Positions 58,352-64,000 of a DNA stretch of 64,000 bases are shown piece after piece. Where the stretch lies: NCBI GenBank assembly GCA_910575625.1, contig CAJTFD010000003.1, positions 186,001 through 250,000 of the forward strand. The letters run 5' to 3'. Source of the DNA: Clostridia bacterium. Its GTDB lineage: Bacteria; Bacillota; Clostridia; Lachnospirales; Lachnospiraceae. The first letter of the stretch is position 1. Each line of letters starts with the position of its first letter. The notes beneath the pieces were generated by a model. It was not told the origin of the DNA, did no database searches, and was given only the letters and a program-made list of their open reading frames with translations. Position numbers and translations under genes: made by a program.

Positions 58352-58831
58352 CTATTCGCCCCCGTTGCCCTCTTTGTCAATCTTATCTTTCAGCACCGCG
58401 ATATAGCGCAACAGCCACTCTGGCACGTCCGCGCCCATGCGGCCGGCATTCTCGATGATGGACAACAGTTCGTTGAGGATATACCAGCACGTCACCAGAA
58501 GTCCGAAAAACACACTGCTATGTACGTCCAGGCCGATCCGTCCAGCCAGCATCACTATGAGATAATCCAGGGCGATCGCGGCGGCTATGACGCACATGTA
58601 CGCCACTTTCTTCAAGATGCCTTTGGCTCCCTTTTTTGAGTTCCAGCCATATGCCGGATCTCCTGGGTGGTCTAGCGATTCTGATTTGCTGGCTAACATC
58701 CCGGTTATGTAATCGACTGCCATGAAGATGCATAATATACCTAACAAAGGAAATAGAATCCCTAATTTGTTACTCAGCCAGGCTATTATGCCAGCTAAAA
58801 TCAGTTGAAATAATGTAAGGTATTTTTCCAT
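58352..58831 (-). CDS. Phage holin (toxin secretion/phage lysis family)
   Basis: Membrane protein of 159 residues with about three helices (LFQLILAGIIAWLSNKLGIL; LGILCIFMAVDYITGML; CVIAAAIALDYLIVML). AVDYITGML with GWNSKKGAKGILKK is the Phage_holin_4 signature. It times lysis and releases the endolysin encoded next. The C-terminus is charged and cytoplasmic. Confidence 0.9.
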   Translation of the reverse strand: MEKYLTLFQLILAGIIAWLSNKLGILFPLLGILCIFMAVDYITGMLASKSESLDHPGDPAYGWNSKKGAKGILKKVAYMCVIAAAIALDYLIVMLAGRIGLDVHSSVFFGLLVTCWYILNELLSIIENAGRMGADVPEWLLRYIAVLKDKIDKEGNGGE

Positions 58832-58887
58832 ATATTTTCTCCTTAACTATTTTTAATCCGAAAATCTATCCATGAGCATTCATATTT

Positions 58888-60024
58888 TTAACCAATCACG
58901 AAAGTTACGCACTGCCTGCATATCCATCCAGACACGTCCGTGTTGTTATTGTATAAAAAAACATCACCATTATTGCCCACCTGAAATATCATTGCGTTAT
59001 TTTTCTGAGAAATATAGTTGACGATAACGCTTTGGCGCGGACGATATTCTTGTGGAATATTAGAAATTCGAACAAAGTTACTATTAGCTTTGAAATTCGC
59101 GTCAATATTTGAAATGATACTTACAATATTCCCTTGTTTGAAAACCCTTAAACTCCAATTGGCGATATTATTAAAAAACTCATTTTCTTCGGGTGCAGGT
59201 ATTGAAAGCGATTCAACTTCCGCACTGACCGCGCCGATATCCGCTGGGGTGGGTTCGCCTACCCAAGAGTTTTTCTTAAATTCATGAACAGCTAATATAG
59301 TTTCGCCTTCGGCTGTTTCTGGAACGATTTGTGGATTATCGAATATCACATATTTTCCTCCATAATCATCCACTGCATCAGATACAAGAAAAGTCAAACC
59401 ATTGGGCTGATTGAAATCATAATAAATATCTATATAATTTGTACTGCCAACACGCACTACCCTTATTTTCTTAATTTTGAAAAATGAATCATCGTAGGAT
59501 TTATCGTAAATACTTTTTAATGCAGCTGATGTATATATAAGCATAAGCTCAACCTTATGAGCTTCCGACCATGCGCTATGATACCCTCTTTTTATAGAAA
59601 TCGTGCACGATCCGTTGCCTTGTGCTATCCTAAACCACCCGGGAGAACCAAAAGTATTACTCTGCCATGTCCAGTTTTTCCATACCCCAATCAAATCATT
59701 TGCGCTCGCCGCGCCGATATCTGAAGGGTCGGATGGTATATCGGGTTGTCCTAATAGGTCATTATATTTTCCAGAAAATGCCACATTACTTAGATCCGCA
59801 TTCCATTTTTTCTGTTTCCCGAACAGCGTCGCGATGCTGTCCCCGGATACCAGGTTCGCCCTCTGTGCCGCCTCCGTAAACTCGATCGGCGTGGTGTTAT
59901 CGACCAATCCAGGAGATCCAGACGGTCCAGCCGGGCCACGGGGACCTACATCGCCTTTATCTCCCTTCGCCCCCGGTATGCCCTGCGGTCCTTTAATATT
60001 TCCGATCAAAATCCTTGCCATCAT
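58888..60024 (-). CDS. Collagen-like phage tail fibre / receptor-binding protein
   Basis: A 378-residue structural protein. Near the start it has a collagen-type run (GPQGIPGAKGDKGDVGPRGP and on, Gly-X-Y about 10-37), then DIGAASANDLIGVW and DIGAVSAEVESL tail-fibre spacers and a beta-rich C-terminal head (WICRQCVTFVIG). ATG 60024/60021 follows GGAGGTGT. The collagen run suggests a trimer; the head probably binds the host surface. AT-richer than its neighbours, as expected for a variable tip. Confidence 0.8.
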   Translation of the reverse strand: MMARILIGNIKGPQGIPGAKGDKGDVGPRGPAGPSGSPGLVDNTTPIEFTEAAQRANLVSGDSIATLFGKQKKWNADLSNVAFSGKYNDLLGQPDIPSDPSDIGAASANDLIGVWKNWTWQSNTFGSPGWFRIAQGNGSCTISIKRGYHSAWSEAHKVELMLIYTSAALKSIYDKSYDDSFFKIKKIRVVRVGSTNYIDIYYDFNQPNGLTFLVSDAVDDYGGKYVIFDNPQIVPETAEGETILAVHEFKKNSWVGEPTPADIGAVSAEVESLSIPAPEENEFFNNIANWSLRVFKQGNIVSIISNIDANFKANSNFVRISNIPQEYRPRQSVIVNYISQKNNAMIFQVGNNGDVFLYNNNTDVSGWICRQCVTFVIG

Positions 60025-60944
60025 ACACCTCCATCATCTGTTACAAAGTATAGGTTTCCAGTGTCTGCATCATAATCAAACTGCGGCGGCGCGGAACCGT
60101 CTGGGTACTCTGCGTATAGGTTTCCGCTCTCACTATCCAGCCATAAAGAGAACATCCCAGACGTAGGGACCATCACCCCGGAATCGCCTTTAGGCCCCTG
60201 CTCTCCGTCCTTCCCATCAAATTCCCCGGCCTCGGCCCGCGCCGCTATATCATCTGCCGCCGCGTTGGCATTATCAGCCGCCATATCCGCGTCTATTATG
60301 GCTTGTTCCGCTGCGGGCTTGATATCATTGAACCACTGCGTATTCCGGGTGGATTCGTTGGATATCCGGGCCTGTTCGGCGAGCTGGCGTTCTGTCTCAT
60401 CGGCCTGTCTGGCGTTTTCTGCCGTTATTCTTGCCGATTCGTTTGATTTCCTCGTGTTCTCATTGGTCGCGCGGGTCTGCTCCGCTGCGCCCCGAGCGGT
60501 CTCTGCTGTTTTACGGGATGCTTCTGCTGATTCCCTGGCAGTTTCAGCCGCCACCCTGGATTTCTCCGCCTGGATGCGTTTCTGCTCGTCCGCATTGATC
60601 TGTTCCAGAATATCCAGGATGTACCCGGCATCAATCTCGGTATCGTCTGTCAGGGTGATTATGAGGTGACTCTGGTTGTTGACTTTTGCGTCTTTGATAC
60701 CTACGCCCGTGTCTCCTTTTTCCCCGGTGAAATCGCCTCTGGCTACCATGATCTCCAAATCTTCAATAGATACCATCCGCCGCACGTCCCCGGCCTGGAA
60801 GCAGACGTAAAAGGCTTTTCCGGATGGGACATCGGGGTCGCCCGCCAGAACTGCCGCCGGCTCCCCGGATACTAGCCGCTCTTTATTGAAATCCTTATGG
60901 TTTCCCCGGCGCATCTGAAATGTTACTTTTTGTGTGATCGCCAC
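60021..60944 (-). CDS. Phage baseplate/fibre protein with long coiled coil
   Basis: A 307-residue protein: N-terminal beta domain with FQMRRGNHKDFNKERLVSGE and GKAFYVCFQAGDVRRM (baseplate-attached domain of upper-baseplate proteins), GEKGDTGVGI, a long Ala/Glu/Arg coiled coil (about 115-235) and a short beta tail (DSESGNLYAEYPDG). GTG 60944 follows GGAGGGATAACCC. Overlaps the collagen-like gene by four bases. Confidence 0.8.
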   Translation of the reverse strand: MAITQKVTFQMRRGNHKDFNKERLVSGEPAAVLAGDPDVPSGKAFYVCFQAGDVRRMVSIEDLEIMVARGDFTGEKGDTGVGIKDAKVNNQSHLIITLTDDTEIDAGYILDILEQINADEQKRIQAEKSRVAAETARESAEASRKTAETARGAAEQTRATNENTRKSNESARITAENARQADETERQLAEQARISNESTRNTQWFNDIKPAAEQAIIDADMAADNANAAADDIAARAEAGEFDGKDGEQGPKGDSGVMVPTSGMFSLWLDSESGNLYAEYPDGSAPPQFDYDADTGNLYFVTDDGGV

Positions 60945-60947
60945 GGG

Positions 60948-61148
60948 TTATCCCTCCAATTTATTCTCTCTGATATAACTTCGGATTGCGTTTATATGGC
61001 TTTTGAGCGCGTTATCTACCGCATAGAAATTCCCTTTGATATTTGTATCGATCGGCTCTCCACTTTTCTCATTAATCTCATTGTACGTGTACGATATCCG
61101 ATCTCCCCCATCAATATTTAGTACAGCAAAAGAACTAAGTTGCTTCAT
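60948..61148 (-). CDS. Small tail-module protein, 66 residues
   Basis: MKQLSSFAVLNIDGGDRISY and FYAVDNALKSHINAIRSYIR. Short conserved proteins of this pattern sit between tail protein and baseplate genes of Firmicutes siphophages; function unknown. ATG 61148 follows GGAGGAAGTGC inside the upstream gene. Confidence 0.7.
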   Translation of the reverse strand: MKQLSSFAVLNIDGGDRISYTYNEINEKSGEPIDTNIKGNFYAVDNALKSHINAIRSYIRENKLEG

Positions 61149-63882
61149 ATAGCACTTCCTCCCGTTCCTCGATCAATCGTTTCATTTCTTCAATATACTG
61201 GCTCATATAGTCTATCGGCGCCTCCTCCCTGGATAAGTCAAATGCCTCAAGTCTTGTGCATCCCTGGTTTTTCTGGCGCACTTTGACTTCCCAGGAAAAC
61301 TCCAGGCATGGTGTGCCTTTTACGACAAAATAGTCCGGGTGCTTCGAATCTACCCATAAGTCTCCCTCTCCCTCCTTCTGCAAAAATACCTGGTAGCGCA
61401 TTCCCTCCATCGTCTCTGCGAACATATCATCTAGGAAGATGATGCACACCCCGCCATCATCAGTCTCCCCCTCGCCAACATCCCCATACATGGGGGACGG
61501 GGTTTCGTAACAATAAAGCAGGCGTTCGCCGTAATCCTCCGTCTTTACGATATTTGTCTTAGTTGGTGCCACGATAGATTCTGTGGCATATAGTGTGCCT
61601 TCTATCCGCACACCAGCGGTTGTGAGACTGATGCGTCTCTGCGGTTCGCTGTTTTTGCCTGTGACCAGGTACATAGATGGGTCTGCACGGAAACTGCTGC
61701 TGGTTTCGCCCTCCCAATATATGTTTCCCGTTATATTTAGTCCTCGGGTAAATTTCCATGGGTAATCCGTGATGACCGAACCGTCCCCGCTTTCCATTTC
61801 AGACGCGCTCAATACCCGTTTTTTCGAATAAGAACTACAGGCACTAAAAAACTCGTTTGTGTAAATAACAATCCCTTGCTGATTTGCAACTATCGTACTG
61901 ACTACTTCATTTTCATAAAAAAACGCAAATAACTGAGAAGTCATCTGAATTTTTTGACCAAATTGCGTCCCTACTATAACGCCGGTCCTGTCCAATCTGA
62001 CCATTTGTCTTTCTTGGGAATCATTCACGACCAGGATGCCGTGTCCATCGTTATTTCCACCGAGCGTAAGCGTCCCGCCCCTGGCGGCGTTGAAGGATAT
62101 GTACAGTTCAGCCGTTCCGTCCCCATTGAAATCTTTGAGGTATATGCCTTTGTCTGCGCCATTTCTGGTGAGCTTGTTCAAGATATCCGTTTGGCTCAAT
62201 CCGCTTACAGCGGTGTTTGCCTCTTCGCGGGATATATCCTCTATGGTCTTATCTGTATCACCCGAAGCTAGTAAAAAACTATCGGCTACAATCCTGACTT
62301 CCCCCGTATCTGCGTCCGCCAGAAACGTAGTCTTATTGCCTTTTTTGGTTTCGAACCTTCCTGACCTTATCCAGTCTGCAACAATCCCTATTGCATATAG
62401 TACATTCAAAATGGCATTATTGTTTTTATCAAACCCAGCTGTATATGTCCTTCCTCCATCTTCAGAGACAAAAAATCCAGAATCAGATCTCATCCACACA
62501 TGAGAGCCGGGCTGAAAATGACACTTGCCGTTTCCGTCAATCGTGATAGGTCTGTCGCTCTCATAGGATATATAACTCCCGTTTGATTGGAGTTCCTCTG
62601 CTCGAAAAAGCCCCATTGCGTTCGCGGCAAGTTGGTTCATATTCTGTACAGTCTTATCGTATTCTGTTATCTGCTTCTCAGAATTTTTCCGAGCCTCCAC
62701 CACCGCCTGGGCTGCTTCTGAAAAATATACACTCCCATTCCTGATAGGGTCTTCGGCCTGACAGGCAATTTGCGTGTATTCGCCAATCTTGTAATGCACA
62801 AAATTGAGGAGTGAAGCATATACGTTTCCTTTGCGATCTGATACCCTTACAATATCGAATGGTTCGTATAAGGGATTGTTTAGTATATCAGCAGAAAACG
62901 GCCTAAACACTATCCCAACTATACGCGCCCCAAGGTAATCCGCTATTTCTGATTCTTTTCCGTACGCAAACTGATTATCCTTTATCTCTATGGCATACCC
63001 TTCTTCTCCAAAAAGTTTCGATACATCTTCCTCGCCAACAACTCGGATGCCTGTTATGCATACGTCATCTGTACTCACTTTGAGGTTTTTTATGAGATAC
63101 ACATGCTCTGGCATCTCATCGGTGAACAATCCACCATCCACCCTCTCTCCAGAACCATAATCAATGAAATCCCCGCCATCGATCACTGTGTCGTGAGGGT
63201 ATAGATTGAAATCTCCGCCGTCATAAATATTATACTCGTCCAAAAGAGCTGTGTTGTACCATATAAGCTGCATATACCCATCATTATCGATGCGGACATT
63301 GTACCCAGCTATCTGCGCCACCCAGGATACCACTTGACGATATGTAGTGTTTTCCGGCTTTTCGCCTACTATAAAATCCATATTGTCGAATTGCCCAAAG
63401 CCTATCGGGATACCACAATCAAGACAGGCATCCGATATAATGGTCTGCAAGGTGGCAGGGTAACTCGTTGTGCTCAAAGAGTAATCTCTGTCAAGCTTAT
63501 ACATCCCGTCCGCAGCGCTGATCTCTATCACATTGCCTGGTGTTTCAGGGACCAGGGTATAGTACACGCCTTTTCTTATCTTTTCGACGGTCCCATCATC
63601 TAATGCCAAGGCCACATACAGATTGATGGTGGAGTTGTAAAAATCGTATTGAGAAAACTGCTCATCGTGGTTGGCGATCTTGAGCGTACAGGTTTTTCCG
63701 ATCGCGGACCCCACACCAAATTTGCCGTCTGAGGTCTTATCTTCAATCGCGCATCCTGAAAGCATAAAATCTTTCGGCTCAAGATGTAAGACAACTCCAT
63801 TGCTCAGGGTAAAGTCTGCATAATTGACTACGTTCGCTCCGCTATTTAATTTTTCCTTGAACTGTTTGCTTGCGCTTATCAT
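61135..63882 (-). CDS. Phage tail-associated protein (gp37/endopeptidase tail type)
   Basis: Large 915-residue tail protein. The N-terminal half (MISASKQFKEKLNSGANVVN ... VKTCTLKIANHDEQFSQYDF, TTYRQVVSWVAQIAGYNVRI) resembles the hub domain of Tal/ReqiPepy6 Gp37-like proteins; the middle (about 390-520) has coiled coil and beta-helix-like strands (FNAARGGTLTLGGNN), and the C-terminal part ends with a helix. Forms the tail tip that contacts the cell. ATG 63882 overlaps the preceding stop by four bases. Confidence 0.8.
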   Translation of the reverse strand: MISASKQFKEKLNSGANVVNYADFTLSNGVVLHLEPKDFMLSGCAIEDKTSDGKFGVGSAIGKTCTLKIANHDEQFSQYDFYNSTINLYVALALDDGTVEKIRKGVYYTLVPETPGNVIEISAADGMYKLDRDYSLSTTSYPATLQTIISDACLDCGIPIGFGQFDNMDFIVGEKPENTTYRQVVSWVAQIAGYNVRIDNDGYMQLIWYNTALLDEYNIYDGGDFNLYPHDTVIDGGDFIDYGSGERVDGGLFTDEMPEHVYLIKNLKVSTDDVCITGIRVVGEEDVSKLFGEEGYAIEIKDNQFAYGKESEIADYLGARIVGIVFRPFSADILNNPLYEPFDIVRVSDRKGNVYASLLNFVHYKIGEYTQIACQAEDPIRNGSVYFSEAAQAVVEARKNSEKQITEYDKTVQNMNQLAANAMGLFRAEELQSNGSYISYESDRPITIDGNGKCHFQPGSHVWMRSDSGFFVSEDGGRTYTAGFDKNNNAILNVLYAIGIVADWIRSGRFETKKGNKTTFLADADTGEVRIVADSFLLASGDTDKTIEDISREEANTAVSGLSQTDILNKLTRNGADKGIYLKDFNGDGTAELYISFNAARGGTLTLGGNNDGHGILVVNDSQERQMVRLDRTGVIVGTQFGQKIQMTSQLFAFFYENEVVSTIVANQQGIVIYTNEFFSACSSYSKKRVLSASEMESGDGSVITDYPWKFTRGLNITGNIYWEGETSSSFRADPSMYLVTGKNSEPQRRISLTTAGVRIEGTLYATESIVAPTKTNIVKTEDYGERLLYCYETPSPMYGDVGEGETDDGGVCIIFLDDMFAETMEGMRYQVFLQKEGEGDLWVDSKHPDYFVVKGTPCLEFSWEVKVRQKNQGCTRLEAFDLSREEAPIDYMSQYIEEMKRLIEEREEVLYEAT

Positions 63883-64000
63883 ATTGGATTTATCCTTATA
63901 GCATTAAACGATAAACTTTCCCACACATCTTTTCCGTTTGCTTTTTTCAGCGTCCCCCAGCTATAGTTGGATGTATAAAAATAATTCTCGGCCCATCCTC
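63879..64000 (-). CDS. Distal tail-type protein, C-terminal part only
   Basis: The last 39 codons of a gene entering from the right: GWAENYFYTSNYSWGTLKKA, then NGKDVWESLSFNAIRINPI and TGA overlapping the next ATG. The block is typical of the end of Firmicutes siphophage tail proteins encoded before the Tal-like gene. Too short for a firm call. Confidence 0.6.
   Translation of the reverse strand, partial: GWAENYFYTSNYSWGTLKKANGKDVWESLSFNAIRINPI

Overview
The window is a piece of a low-GC-phylum anaerobe chromosome, most likely a gut Lachnospiraceae/Clostridia species. Pointers are a four-subunit ferredoxin-linked 2-oxoacid oxidoreductase, anaerobic NrdG, strong AGGAGG ribosome sites, a Firmicutes-type rimP-nusA-ylxR-ylxQ-infB-rbfA-nrnA-truB-ribF cluster followed by rpsO-pnp, and ClpC. 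I saw no tRNA, rRNA, CRISPR array or insertion sequence.

Positions 1 to about 36,400 are host chromosome. In order: the porCDAB operon (leftward, cut at position 1); a secreted PPC/Ig/Fn3 protein; an amidohydrolase and a DASS transporter; a rightward amino-acid ABC importer (binding protein, permease, ATPase) with an SNF-type sodium symporter; a DUF134-NifX regulator/metal protein; a GntR repressor-ClpC pair; a coiled-coil protein; an overlapping operon of a GH13 glycogen-debranching-like protein lacking catalytic residues, a DUF5662 protein and a PutP symporter; XthA, a DUF1292 protein, Dut and NrdG; pnp, rpsO, a Na/Pi symporter, and the transcription-translation factor operon driven by a strong promoter at 36,040-36,068.

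From about 36,430 to the right edge (continuing beyond it) lies a siphophage-type prophage. Its integrase and excisionase are of the Tn916 type. Reading leftward from the right edge: tail proteins, fibres, holin, endolysin and a second nrdG; then a lysogeny switch (Xre repressor, operators, lipoprotein); an early block of many small proteins, a nuclease, Ssb, an ERCC4 nuclease and replication proteins; then terminase, portal and minor capsid genes, directly followed by xis and int. Scaffold, major capsid and tape-measure genes are not between head and int, so they must lie at the far end beyond the window or be missing. Integration therefore appears to cut the late operon in two.

The most striking feature is in the head region. 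Two HNH endonuclease genes sit immediately after the portal and a minor capsid gene. In both cases a second, differently coded copy of the target gene's last 14 to 20 codons lies downstream, overlapping the end of the HNH gene and carrying the ribosome site of the next phage gene. Both units share a 99-base leader that starts exactly at the target's TAA stop and can fold with a compensatory base-pair change. This looks like a mobile gene cassette that replaces the 3' end of its target gene. Other points are a prophage nrdG whose start codon aligns to ACG, an endolysin with an internal ribosome site, a ClpC under a GntR repressor with a clear operator, and a long structured palindromic element at 8,464-8,650.
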